Source of the DNA: Spirulina major PCC 6313
Lineage (GTDB): Bacteria; Cyanobacteriota; Cyanobacteriia; Cyanobacteriales; Spirulinaceae
Direction: 5' to 3'
DNA: 64,000 nucleotides
NCBI RefSeq assembly: GCF_001890765.1
Contig: NZ_KV878783.1
Coordinates: forward strand, 3,624,771-3,688,770
Positions 42,104 to 51,600 of the stretch are shown piece by piece (position 1 is the stretch's first letter; the number at the start of each line of letters is the position of its first letter). The notes under the pieces were generated by a model that made no database searches, was not told the DNA's origin, and was given only the letters and a program-made list of their open reading frames with translations. The translations under genes and the position numbers were made by a program.

Positions 42104-42335
42104 ATTATCAGTGAGTCAGAGGCTCACACTACCCTGTCTGGAATCTGCTGTAGTGGGAGCTTCTAGCTCGTTGACCGGATAATTATCAGTGAGTCAGAGG
42201 CTCACACTACCCTGTCTGGAATCCGCTGTAGTGCGAGCTTCTAGCTCGTTGACCGGATAATTATCAGTGAGCCAGAGGCTCACACTACCCTGTCTGGAAT
42301 CCGCTGTAGTGGGAGCTTCTAGCTCGTTGACCGGA
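42104..42335. repeat. three tandem 78-bp repeats with internal hairpins
   Basis: Units begin at 42104, 42182 and 42260 and differ at only a few positions (for example TCTGC/TCCGC, GTGGGAG/GTGCGAG and GAGTCAG/GAGCCAG). Each contains two hairpins, GTGAG-loop-CTCAC and GAGCT-TCT-AGCTC. They fill the gap between the SQR-like gene and hypC. No coding potential; not CRISPR-like because there are no variable spacers. Confidence 0.92.
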
Positions 42336-42348
42336 CTGAGAGGGGGGA

Positions 42349-42591
42349 TCAAGGGACGGCAACATTCGGGGTGAGGTGTTGGAGATAGTCGAGGGTTTCT
42401 TGGGCTTCGGCTTCGTCGATGATGCTGAGGGCAAAGCCAACGTGAACTAGGACATATTGCCCCACTTCCACCTCTGGAACATAGGCGAGGCTGACCTCTT
42501 TGACCACGCCTCCAAAACTAATTTTGCCCAGACGTAGCAGCGGATCATCACCCGTCATGCTGATTACTTGGCCGGGAATTGCGAGACACAT
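42349..42591 (-). CDS. hypC: [NiFe]-hydrogenase maturation chaperone HypC
   Basis: An 80-residue HypC/HupF protein. It begins MCLAIPGQVISMTGDD; the N-terminal Cys2 binds the Fe(CN)2CO precursor and hands it, with HypD, to the large hydrogenase subunit. The downstream pattern LAYVPEVEVGQYVLVHVGFA is the family's second conserved block. It lies 53 bp downstream of hypF on the same strand, so the two form an operon. HypD, HypE, HypA/B and the hydrogenase itself are not in the window. Confidence 0.95.
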   Translation of the reverse strand: MCLAIPGQVISMTGDDPLLRLGKISFGGVVKEVSLAYVPEVEVGQYVLVHVGFALSIIDEAEAQETLDYLQHLTPNVAVP

Positions 42592-42644
42592 AAGCGGTTA
42601 TGGGTAAGGGTGGATGGACGAAATTGAGAGGTTAGGGCAGAGAA

Positions 42645-44918
42645 TCAGGCGGTTGTTGAGCCGTCCAGCGCCAGGTAGGCCGCCACTAGTTGACCCACGG
42701 CGATGCTGCCATCATGGGGGGGGAGTTGGTGGGGGATGTGGGGGCGAAACCCTCGGTGCTGGAGTTGGGCGATCGCCCCTTCGACGAGATACCGATTCTG
42801 AAAACAGCCCCCGGTTAACACCACATCTCTAATCCCTAGTTCTGCCGCACTGGTGACGATTACGTCAATTAAAGTATTGTGAAATTTTGCCGCCATGCGC
42901 TCCACCCCTTGCCCTGCACCGCGATCGCGCCACATCGCAGCAATCAACGGCCGCCAATCAAACCCCATCGCCCCAGAGTCCAGGGTTAAACGTCCCCACG
43001 GGTAGCGATCGCTCGTTTCACCCCGGTGGGCGGCAAACTCCAGCACCATCGCCCCTTGCCCCTCAAAGGTAGCGCGATCGCACAGCCCCAACAATGCCGC
43101 CACCCCATCAAACAACCGCCCCACACTCGATGTCAGCGGCGCATTCACCCCCTGGCGCACCCCCTGAAGCAAAAGCGTCTGGGTGGAGGGAGTAAACCCA
43201 GGACAAGGCGGGCAAGCCTCTTGCCACAATGCCCATAGCAACCCCAACGCACTGCGGCGCGGTTCACGGGCGGCGACATCGCCCCCCGGCAACGGAAACG
43301 GCAACCAATGCCCCCAACGTTGCCACCCTGCCCCATCGACCCGCAACAGTTCCCCGCCCCAAATCGTGCCATCCTCCCCGTAACCCGTGCCATCCCACGC
43401 CACCCCTAGCACGGGACGATCCCACAGTTGCGCGGTGGCAATAGCGGCTAAAACATGGGCGTGGTGGTGTTGCACCCGTTGCAGGGGGAGGTTGCGCTGG
43501 ATGGCGTATTGGCTGGAAAGATAGTCCGGATGGCGATCGCAGACAATCCGTTCCGGTGTTGTCCCATAGAGAGATTGGAGGCTGGTAATCGTCTGTTCAA
43601 AGGCATCTAATGCCTCCGCATTACTCAGGTCGCCAAGATGTTGGCTGAGGATAATCTGACGATTGACGGTGAGGGCGATCGTGTTTTTTTGATGCGCACC
43701 CACGGCTAAGGTGGGGGGCATCCCTTGGGGCAACGGGGCAACGGGTAAGGGGGCATAGCCACGCGATCGCCGCACCATCACCACCTGTCCGGCCATCACC
43801 CGCACGATCGAATCATCCACGGGCCGCACAATGGGCCGATTATGCACCAAAAACAGATCCGCAATGCCCGCCAATCGCTCCAAGGCTGACTGTTCATCGG
43901 TGCAGATCGGCTCATCAGCGCGGTTGCCACTCGTGGCCACAACGGGATGTTGGTACTGGGCCAAAATGAGATGGTGCAATGGGGTATAGGGCAACATCAC
44001 ACCTAGGGTGGGGTTGTGGGGGGCAACGTTGGGCGCGATCGCTGCCTCGGAACGGCGCGACAGAATCACAATCGGGGCTTGGGGGGACTGTAACAAGGCC
44101 CATTCTTGGCGGGAAACATCACAATCCTGCCCAAGGCGTTCCCCCAAGGGATACATCAGGGCAAAGGGTTTATCGGGGCGTTGCTTGCGTTGCCGGAGTT
44201 TTGCCACGGTGCTGGCTTGCTCCGCCGCAGCGAGGAGATGAAACCCCCCTAGCCCTTTCACAGCGATAATTTGACCCTCCGCAATTTTGGCAACAACCGC
44301 CGCAATTGCCGCCGACCCTTGGGCCACAGGATGCCCTGATCGATCCCAGAGTGCCACGGTGGGGCCACAGATGGGGCAGGCGTTGGGCTGGGCATGGAAA
44401 CGGCGATCGCCCGGATCATCATATTCCTGCTGACAGGCCGGGCAGAGTTTGAACCGGGCCATGGTGGTGTTGGGGCGATCGTAGGGGAGGGCATTGATGA
44501 TTGTGTAGCGGGGGCCGCAGTGGGTGCAGTTGGTGAAGGGGTAGTGGTAGCGCCGATTTTGGGGGTCGAGGAGGTCAGCGACACAGGCGGAACAGGTGGC
44601 CAAGTCGGGTAAAACCAGGGTTGTTTTTGGGCCAGTGGTGGTGCTGGGGCGGATCTCAAACTGGGGGTCGCCTTGGGGGGGGAGAGGGGTCGCTTCTAGG
44701 CTATGGATGGTGGCATGGGGGGGAAGGGCGGCAGTGAGGTGGATGGGAAATTGATCGAGATGGGGGCGATCGCCTTCAATTTCAATGTCTACGCCTTGGG
44801 ATGAATTTTGCACCCAGCCCGTTAAGCCGAGTTCCTGGGCGACGCGATACACACAGGGTCGAAACCCCACCCCCTGCACTACGCCTGTAATGGTTAACCG
44901 TTGTCGTTGTCTATCCAC
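42645..44918 (-). CDS. hypF: carbamoyltransferase HypF
   Basis: HypF makes the thiocarboxamide on HypE from carbamoyl phosphate, the source of the cyanide ligands of [NiFe] hydrogenase. Domains in order: acylphosphatase (ITGVVQGVGFRPCVYRVAQE), two zinc-finger motifs (CSACVADLL...CTHCGPRY and CPACQQEY...CPICGP), a YrdC-like nucleotide-binding domain (IIAVKGLGGFHLLAAAEQA), and a Kae1-like carbamoyltransferase (VQHHHAHVLAAIA; VLGVAWDGTGYGEDGTIWGG; VLTGGCFQNRYL). I set the start at the GTG 44918, with AGGAGG seven bases upstream, giving 757 residues. The longer frame to 44999 adds a non-conserved leader. It is followed by hypC. Confidence 0.94.
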   Translation of the reverse strand: MDRQRQRLTITGVVQGVGFRPCVYRVAQELGLTGWVQNSSQGVDIEIEGDRPHLDQFPIHLTAALPPHATIHSLEATPLPPQGDPQFEIRPSTTTGPKTTLVLPDLATCSACVADLLDPQNRRYHYPFTNCTHCGPRYTIINALPYDRPNTTMARFKLCPACQQEYDDPGDRRFHAQPNACPICGPTVALWDRSGHPVAQGSAAIAAVVAKIAEGQIIAVKGLGGFHLLAAAEQASTVAKLRQRKQRPDKPFALMYPLGERLGQDCDVSRQEWALLQSPQAPIVILSRRSEAAIAPNVAPHNPTLGVMLPYTPLHHLILAQYQHPVVATSGNRADEPICTDEQSALERLAGIADLFLVHNRPIVRPVDDSIVRVMAGQVVMVRRSRGYAPLPVAPLPQGMPPTLAVGAHQKNTIALTVNRQIILSQHLGDLSNAEALDAFEQTITSLQSLYGTTPERIVCDRHPDYLSSQYAIQRNLPLQRVQHHHAHVLAAIATAQLWDRPVLGVAWDGTGYGEDGTIWGGELLRVDGAGWQRWGHWLPFPLPGGDVAAREPRRSALGLLWALWQEACPPCPGFTPSTQTLLLQGVRQGVNAPLTSSVGRLFDGVAALLGLCDRATFEGQGAMVLEFAAHRGETSDRYPWGRLTLDSGAMGFDWRPLIAAMWRDRGAGQGVERMAAKFHNTLIDVIVTSAAELGIRDVVLTGGCFQNRYLVEGAIAQLQHRGFRPHIPHQLPPHDGSIAVGQLVAAYLALDGSTTA

Positions 44919-45002
44919 AGGCTGACCTCCTGCAATGCTGCTATCTTTGAGGATAACGAGGATCATCGCCCTCGTGTTCCACGGTCTGACCTTTGGCACA
45001 AG

Positions 45003-45027
45003 AAAACCCCCAGCAGGGTGCTGGGGG
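45003..45027 (-). terminator. rho-independent terminator after tRNA-Asp
   Basis: On the minus strand CCCCCAGCA pairs with TGCTGGGGG across a CCC loop and is followed by TTTTCTT. It lies 14 bp downstream of the tRNA. Confidence 0.8.
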
Positions 45028-45040
45028 CTTTCGTTAGGGA

Positions 45041-45114
45041 CGGGACTGACGGGGCTCGAACCCGCAACTTCTGCCGTGACAGGGCAGTGCTCTAACCAAT
45101 TGAACTACAGTCCC
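45041..45114 (-). tRNA. trnD-GTC: tRNA-Asp (anticodon GTC)
   Basis: The minus strand folds into a full cloverleaf: acceptor stem GGGACTG/CAGTCCC, D arm GTTC-loop-GAGC, anticodon arm CTGCC-CTGTCAC-GGCAG giving anticodon GTC, T arm GCGGG-TTCGAGC-CCCGT, and discriminator G73. CCA is not encoded. Terminator directly downstream. Confidence 0.97.
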
Positions 45115-45245
45115 TTGCTAAGCGAACTCTACTATAACGCGATATTTTTGAGCCTGTCAACCCTTTTTTTTGAGTTTTTTCGCTGGAGGGGATGCAGTGC
45201 GATCGCAAGGATGGGGGGGTTGCCATGGGGAATTCTGGACTGGGT

Positions 45246-45467
45246 TCAGATCGATCGGGTTTTGAAGATCCGATCAGAACACCGATAGAGCAACACCAAA
45301 CAGAGTAAATGGATCGACCAGTGGGCGATCGCAAACCCCCAGATCAAACAAACGGCAGCACAAACCGCCGTCAACACCTGATAGACATCGTGGGTAATCC
45401 GCCGATGCAACCAAATATTACCCAAGGCAACCAGCAACAAAACGAGGGGCAAGAGGGGGAATGTCAT
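45246..45467 (-). CDS. small conserved membrane protein
   Basis: 73 residues starting MTFPLLPLVLLLVALGNIWL: one helix, then the basic stretch HRRITHDVYQV, then a second hydrophobic hairpin (LTAVCAAVCLIWGFAIAHWS and IHLLCLVLLYRCSD). The charge pattern suggests two or three membrane helices. I do not know a function. The ATG at 45467 has AGGTG eight bases upstream. A GTG three codons earlier is the alternative. It lies on the same strand as, and overlaps the end of, the small ORF 45418-45627. Confidence 0.55.
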   Translation of the reverse strand: MTFPLLPLVLLLVALGNIWLHRRITHDVYQVLTAVCAAVCLIWGFAIAHWSIHLLCLVLLYRCSDRIFKTRSI

Positions 45468-45627
45468 AGCGAGCACCTATCACAACGGCAGGAATCAACT
45501 CGGAACGCGATCGCAAGCCTAAACCGTCATCACGACCGGTAACATTAGCCTCAACTGTATCATTAATTACAATTTGCCACGGGCAAAGATGACGAACAGG
45601 GACAGTGATAGTGATATTTCTTTGCAT
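45418..45627 (-). CDS. possible small protein, 69 residues
   Basis: Starts ATG at 45627 with MQRNITITVPVRHLCPWQIV and ends at 45418, overlapping the start of the small membrane protein by 50 bp in another frame. The sequence looks protein-like (beta-rich N-terminus, single Cys) but I do not recognise it. The IS66 left end lies five bases upstream of the ATG, so its promoter has been replaced. Confidence 0.3.
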   Translation of the reverse strand: MQRNITITVPVRHLCPWQIVINDTVEANVTGRDDGLGLRSRSELIPAVVIGARYDIPPLAPRFVAGCLG

Positions 45628-45631
45628 AACT

Positions 45632-47147
45632 GTAAGGATTCAGGTGGGGGGGGTTGACAAATCAGAAAAAACAGCTAGGTTAGCACAATGAAGCCCATCG
45701 AGATTCCCCCAGCCGTCGAACGAGAGCAACTGAGACAAGCATCATCAGAGGTGCTGGTGGAACTGGTGTTGCGGCAACAAGAGATTATTCAGCAACTAGT
45801 CTGGGAAATAGAGCGGCTCAAGAACAACGCCAACAGCGATAGCGAGAGTTCATCGAAACCCCCATCAAGCGACATCCACAAACGCTCAGAACACCAACCC
45901 CCAGAAAAAGAGCCACCAAGCCAAGGAAAGCGTAAACCCGGTGGGCAACCCGGTCATCAGGGAAAAACTCGCAAAGGGTTTGGCAGAATAGACCGCTACG
46001 AAATGGTGCGAGCGCAAGTGTGTGGGTACTGTGGGAGCCAAGAGTTGAGCCTAGTCCCCCGAAAAACGCGCCGCCATGAAGTAGCCGAGTTAATCCAACC
46101 CGCCATAGAAGTAGTGGAGTATGAGCAGCAGTGCTGCTGTTGTAGCCGATGTGGACAGGAAACATGGGGAGAGTTACCGCCGCCAGTGCTGGGAGGTCAA
46201 AGCTTAGGAGCCGGACTGCAATCCCTGTTGGTGTGGTTGGGGAACTACGCTCACATGAGCTATGAACAGCAGCAGGAATTCCTAGAGGAACTGGGGAATA
46301 TCACCGTGGGAGTAGGGACATTACAAGCGACCAATGAAAGGGCATCCCAAAGCGTTAAGCCGACAGTAGAGGAACTGGGAAACTGGGTGAAACACCAAGA
46401 CTATGCCCAAGTGGATGAAACACCATGGCTAGTCAAGGGAGTGAAAGAGTGGATGTGGGTAGTGTGCGGGGTGGGTTTTTGCCTCTTCCACGCCGCTGAT
46501 ACTCGTTCAAGGGCGGAATTAGAGACCCTATTAGGTCGAAGCTTTGATGGTGTACTCGTCTCTGATGACTTCAGTGTGTACAACGGTTATGAGGTGAAAG
46601 CCCAGCAGAAGTGCTTGGCTCATCTGAGGCGGCACTTCAAGAAAGTCTGCAAGCTCAGGCATGGAAAAAATCCAGAGTTGGCGAAGGCATTCCTGGATTT
46701 GATTGACACAGCCTTTGAGCAGCATCGTCAGTGGCGTGAAACCGAGGATGGGGCTGCCTATCATCAATGGGCGGCGGGCTTTATCTATGAGGTGAAGGCG
46801 GCTGTGGAGCATTGGCTCCCCCTGGCTGGGCATGAGGCGGGCTTGTTATTGCGCTCTCTACGCGATAAGGCAAATCAGTGGTGGTATTTCCTGTCCCATC
46901 CAGAAATTCCCCCGGATAATAATCGTGCGGAACGCTCGTTGCGGTTGGCTGTAACCAAGCGTAAGGTTTGTGGTGGCTCGCGTTCGATGGTAGGTTTTGC
47001 CCAGACGGCAAGGTTACTGAGTGTGATTCAGACTTGTCGGACTCAAGGGCGTTCGGTGTTGAGTTTCTTGAAACAAGCTTTGATGGCGACGGCTTCTCCT
47101 GAGCAAGTCTCCATGCCTTCCCTCATCCCTGCTACCTGAATCCTTAC
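45632..47147 (+). mobile_element. IS66-family element (1516 bp)
   Basis: Inverted ends GTAAGGATTCAGGT at 45632-45645 and ACCTGAATCCTTAC at 47134-47147; GTAA ends are typical of IS66. No matching 8-bp flanks were found (GCATAACT left, ACCTGGTT right), so it has recombined or an adjacent deletion has occurred. It is the likely source of the transposase for the MITE at 48450-48650. Confidence 0.88.
45688..47139 (+). CDS. IS66-family transposase (TnpC type)
   Basis: A 483-residue transposase. Coiled-coil N-terminus (QQEIIQQLVWEIERLKNN), a Ser/Pro-rich linker with KRKPGGQPGHQGKTR, a zinc ribbon (CGYCG and CSRCG), and the DDE core: Asp in YAQVDETPWLVKG, Asp in VLVSDDFSVYNGY with the following AHLRRHFKK, and Glu in PDNNRAERSLRLAVTKRKVC. 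Length and motifs are complete. Accessory TnpA/TnpB genes of larger IS66 elements are absent, as in the short IS66 variants common in cyanobacteria. Confidence 0.93.
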   Translation: MKPIEIPPAVEREQLRQASSEVLVELVLRQQEIIQQLVWEIERLKNNANSDSESSSKPPSSDIHKRSEHQPPEKEPPSQGKRKPGGQPGHQGKTRKGFGRIDRYEMVRAQVCGYCGSQELSLVPRKTRRHEVAELIQPAIEVVEYEQQCCCCSRCGQETWGELPPPVLGGQSLGAGLQSLLVWLGNYAHMSYEQQQEFLEELGNITVGVGTLQATNERASQSVKPTVEELGNWVKHQDYAQVDETPWLVKGVKEWMWVVCGVGFCLFHAADTRSRAELETLLGRSFDGVLVSDDFSVYNGYEVKAQQKCLAHLRRHFKKVCKLRHGKNPELAKAFLDLIDTAFEQHRQWRETEDGAAYHQWAAGFIYEVKAAVEHWLPLAGHEAGLLLRSLRDKANQWWYFLSHPEIPPDNNRAERSLRLAVTKRKVCGGSRSMVGFAQTARLLSVIQTCRTQGRSVLSFLKQALMATASPEQVSMPSLIPAT

Positions 47148-47153
47148 ACCTGG

Positions 47154-48287
47154 TTGGGTCAAGACATCCCCTGGGCGCATCTGAGCCACCTGACTACCTG
47201 CATCTGGATGGTCATCGCCGTCATCCAAACCGGAGCAGTCAACCTCACGAAATGGCTGCCGTATCTGCCCTGTCGAGGATTGTTTGCCCAAAGTAAACAG
47301 CGGCGAGTCCGACGCTGGCTGGGCAATAGCCGCATCAATATTCATCGACTCTACAAACCCATCATCAAAGCCGCCTTAGCCGATTGGCAGGATGAGGTGA
47401 TGTACCTGAGCTTAGACACCTCACTATTTTGGGATGAGTATTGTCTGATTCGGGTGGCTGTGGTGCATCGCGGTCGTGCTTTACCCCTAGGCTGGCGTGT
47501 GTTGGCTCATCCCAGTGCCTCGGTTGCCGCCAACACCTACCGAGAACTGCTCCAAGATGTCGCTCGACTCCTACCGCAAGGGGTGAAGGTGGTGCTGCTG
47601 GCTGACCGGGGCTTTGTGCAGACGGAGACTATGACGCTGGTGCGCACCTTCGGCTGGCATTATCGCATCCGCATCAAAAGCAATACCTGGCTTTGGCACT
47701 CTGCCAAGGGCTGGAGCCAACCAAAAGCGTTTCATCTCAAACCCGGTGAAGCCCTCTGCTGGCACAACGTCAAACTTCACAAAGGTGAATGGTATGGTCC
47801 GGTTCATGTCATTTTCGGTCGCAACAATGTCAATGGCGAGTTTTGGGCGGTTGTCAGTGATGAACCGACCCACCTCCAGACTTTTGCTGAGTATGGTCTC
47901 CGGTTTGATATCGAGGAGGCGTTTCTCGATGACCAGTCTGGGGGTTGGCACCTCCAATCTTCCCAACTTCGCTCAGTTTGTGTTCTTTCCCGTCTCTGCT
48001 TCATTCTGGCTCTGGCGACTCTCTATGTCTCAGCTTAGGGTCTTGAGGTTGTCCAATCGGGCAAGCGTCGCTGGGTTGACCCCCATTGGTTTCGCGGCAA
48101 TAGCTATTTTCGTATCGGTCTTGAGTGGATTCGTACTGCTCTCCTTGAGGGCTGGCGCTTGATTCGGCTTGTTGCTTTCTTTTCTAATTCTGACCCTGAA
48201 CCGGCTATGGCTTCTCGTCCTCAGCATCGGCAACGCTCTTATCGCCTTGAATTCCAGTTTTGCTCTTTTTCTTACTCCCCTGACTGA
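47154..48287 (+). pseudogene. DDE (IS4-like) transposase with in-frame stop and lost start
   Basis: The frame from 47154 encodes DDE segments YLSLDTSLFWDEYCLIRVAV, VVLLADRGFVQTETM and the Glu-bearing FDIEEAFLDDQSGG. A TAG at 48036-48038 interrupts it, and the same frame continues with GKRRWVDPHWFRGNSYFRIG and WIRTALLEGWRLIRL to a TGA at 48285. The 5' end abuts the IS66 right end, with no credible start codon beyond a TTG, so the beginning is lost too. The family is a guess from the motif spacing; boundaries of the original element are not resolved. Confidence 0.7.
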
Positions 48288-48363
48288 ATCTTTTGTCCGT
48301 CAATCAGGTTCTCGGATTTTCTTGGGCATGGATGTGACTATTTGAGATTAAGCATGGATTGGG

Positions 48364-48449
48364 TTAATTGTTAGGTTTTCGGGGACGGCGGAGGATGCGC
48401 CAGAGGGAGAGGAGGGCGAGCCAGATGAGGGCGAAGGGGAAGGCGATTA
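48364..48449 (-). pseudogene. severed C-terminal tail of the STAND protein
   Basis: Reading the minus strand from the 48442-48449 duplication gives FPFALIWLALLSLWRILRRP followed by RKPNN and a stop at 48364. Joined to residue Ala of VLGLIA at the other side of the MITE, it restores a second membrane helix and a basic cytoplasmic end. Confidence 0.75.
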
Positions 48450-48650
48450 GTAAGGATTCAGGTACTTGAAACGCAGTCACAGCAAGGCTTTCAAAATCGA
48501 GGTGAGTTCTAAACTAACAGTTCATTCTCAATAAGTACGCAAGACTAGGGGTTACAGCCTTGTTTATTGAGAATAACAAAATAGCCCGAAATAGCTGAAA
48601 CTCATACTGAGCAATGTTTACAGCCAAATTCTCATGACCTGAATACTTAC
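48450..48650. mobile_element. IS66-derived MITE (201 bp) with 8-bp target duplication
   Basis: Ends GTAAGGATTCAGGT (48450-48463) and ACCTGAATACTTAC (48637-48650), inverted with one mismatch and the same as the ends of IS66 at 45632. Flanked by GGCGATTA at 48442-48449 and 48651-48658; 8 bp is the IS66 duplication size. The interior is non-coding. Confidence 0.9.
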
Positions 48651-51600
48651 GGCGATTAAACCGAGAACACAGAGGAGAATGAATTGGACTGTGCCTTTTT
48701 GGGCAAAGGTGATCAGGCGTTTGAGCCATTGGGGATAGAGGGGAGCGTTGAGGGGAAGATCGAGGTCTTGATAGACTTGTTGCGCAGCAACCGCAGCCGC
48801 ATAACCTTCTTCAATTCGTCCTACTTTCTGATAGTTCTGATAGCAAGCAGCTAAATTTTGAAGTGAAATTGCTTCGCCCCGTTTATCCTTGATTTGTCGT
48901 TCGATCACTAAGGATTGTTCGTAGTAGTCAATAGCTTTTTTGACCTCTCCTAAGGAATTGTAGGCATTGCCCAAATTGCCCAAGGAATTCGCTTCGCCCT
49001 TTTTATCCTTGATTTGCCGTGCGATCATTAACTGTTGTTCGTAGTAGCCAATGGCTTTTTCAATGTCTCTCAAGGAATAATAGGTATTACCCAAACCACC
49101 GAAGGAATTCGCTTCGCCTTTTTTATCCTTGATTTGCCGTGCGATTACTAAGGATTGTTCGTAGTAGTCAATGGCTTTTTTAACCTCTCCCAAGGAATAG
49201 TAGGCATTGCCCAAATTGCCTAAAGAATTCGCTTCGCCTCGTTTATCCTTGATTTGTTGTGCGATTACTAAGTGTTGTTCGTGGTAGTCAATGGCTTTTT
49301 TAACCTCTCCCAAAGATTGGTAGGCATTACCCAAATTGCCTAAAGAATTCGCTTCGCCTCGTTTATCCTTGATTTGTTGTGCGATCACTAAGGATTGTTC
49401 GTGGTAGTTAATTGCTTTTTCAACCTCTCCCAAGGAATCATAGGCATTGCCCACATTGCCCAAAGAAGCTGCTTCGCCTCGTTTATCCTTGATTTGCCGT
49501 GTGATTGCTAAACATTGTTCGTAGTAGCCAATGGCTTTTTTGACCTCTCCCAAAGATTTGTAGGCAAGTCCCAAACTACCCAAAGAATTCACTTCGCCTT
49601 GTTTATCCTTGATTTGTTGTGCGATTGCTAAACATTGTTCGTGGTAGTCAATGGCTTTTTTGACCTCTCCCAAAGATTGGTAGGCATTACCCAAATTGCC
49701 TAAAGAATTCGCTTCGCCTCGTTTATCCTTGATTTGCCGTGTGATCACTAAGGATTGTTCATGGTAGTTAATGGCTTTTTCAACTTCTCCCAAAGATTGG
49801 TAGGCATCACCTAAGCTACCCAAAGAAGCTGCTTCGCTTCGTTTATCCTTGATTTGCCGTGTGATTAGTAAACATTGTTGGTCGTAGTCAATAGCTTTTT
49901 CAACCTCTCCCAAAGATTGGTGGGCAACTCCCAAATTGCCTAAGGAAGCTGCTTCACCCTGTTTATCCTTGATTTGCCGTGCGATCGCTAAAGATTGTTT
50001 ATGGTAGTCGATGGCCTTTTTATAGTCTCCCAAGGAATGGTGGGCAATCCCCAAACAGGTAAGCGAAGCTCCATAACGCCAGTGGGTGCGATCGCGCCAC
50101 ACCTCGATCAATGGTTCATAAAGCGCGATCCGTTCCTGTTGAAATCCTCGCAAATCAAGAAAATCATTGACCGATTCTCGTTGGCTTGCACCGTGATCAA
50201 TCACATCAAAAGCCTGCTCATGTTCCCCAAGCTCACAGTGATGATGAAACAACTCTAGATAATCCTGAACTTCGGCTAATTCGCGATCGCGCTCCTCGAA
50301 AATGTCCCAGGGATAGGGCTTTTTCCGAGCGTCGTAATAGGCGATCGCCCAACGATGCAACGGAGCGCGATCCGTCACCTGTGCCAAGAGATACGATCGC
50401 ACAAACGGCAACACCGTCACCCCCCCATTCGCCTGCTCCGTCAAAAGACCACGATTCACCAACCCCCAAAACAGCCCCGACTCTTCCACCGCCACCACAT
50501 CCACCCCAAACGCCCCGCGCAACACCGCCAACCGCGTCAACACCTCCCGCTCCCGTGCCGACAACCGCCCAAAATTCGCCGCCAATACCGTTTTTAACTG
50601 CACCCGTTGATTCCGATGCTGCCCCTCCAACTGCGACAGCACCCCCCCAAACTCCGGAGCCTTCAACTCCTCAATTGACTTTTGCCGCTGCCACGACCCC
50701 TGACTATTCAGCAAGCCCGCCGCGAGCGTCAGCGTCAACGGATGCCCATCCACCAACCGCGAAAACGCCGCCAACTTACCCGGCTCCCGCTCCCCAATCC
50801 CCAACAAAGCCAACAACCGCGCCCCCTCCTCCAGCTCCAAACCCGGCAACACACACCACGCCGGACAAACTTGATCAAGCTCCGGCTCCTGCTGGGACGT
50901 GAGCAACACCTCACTGCGTCGCCCCCCATTCACCCATCGCTGCAAAAACGTGATGTATTCCCCCTGATTCAGCACCGATTCAAAATTATCCAACACCACC
51001 AAAAACCGCTCATTTTGCAACAGCGCGATCGCCTCATCACACAACGCCTCAAACTGCATCCGCTCCAAGGTATCGCGGGGAATCTCGCCCCACTGTAAGA
51101 GCGATCGCGCCACCGTCTCAAACTTGGGCGCAAGCCCCAAATCAAACCACCCTTTCCCCGCAAAATCATCCCGCTCCTCAAACAATTTCACCGCCAGCGT
51201 TGATTTCCCCATGCCTGCCATCGCAATAATCCCGGAGAGCTTCGTATTTTCATCCGTCAGCCAAGCGTTGAGTTTTTCCTGTTCTCGTTTCCGTCCTTGG
51301 AAATGGCGAAAATGGGGGCGCGATCCGATAGTAGATCGCGATTTGGCTTGGGGTTGGATGCTCTCCTTTAATGCTCGGATTTCTTCTTTAATCTCTCCTT
51401 GACCGTGTTTAAGTTCGTCTAGATCGTTTTTGAGATCGTGCCCAATCTGTGCCGCGATTTTCTGTAATTCCGCCACCTGATCCCGTTGCAGGGCCTCATA
51501 TCGCGCCTGAATTTGATTCACCACATCCGGCGAAATTTCCCCAGTTCCCGCCACCTGCAACCCCTGCACCGTCCGCAAAATTTCCCCCAACAGCGAAAGC

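Noticed and set aside
42104-42335. 78-bp repeats considered as CRISPR
   Set aside because: Whole units repeat without spacer variation and there are no cas genes.
44919-44999. 27-residue N-terminal extension of hypF
   Set aside because: The GTG at 44918 has AGGAGG seven bases upstream and directly precedes the acylphosphatase domain.
48864-50063. Regular 120-bp repeats looked at as a possible CRISPR or satellite
   Set aside because: They encode in-frame TPR units and have no unique spacers.
50186-50902. 238-codon Pro/Thr-rich plus-strand ORF
   Set aside because: Lies entirely opposite the STAND NTPase; low-complexity composition is the antisense of its codons.
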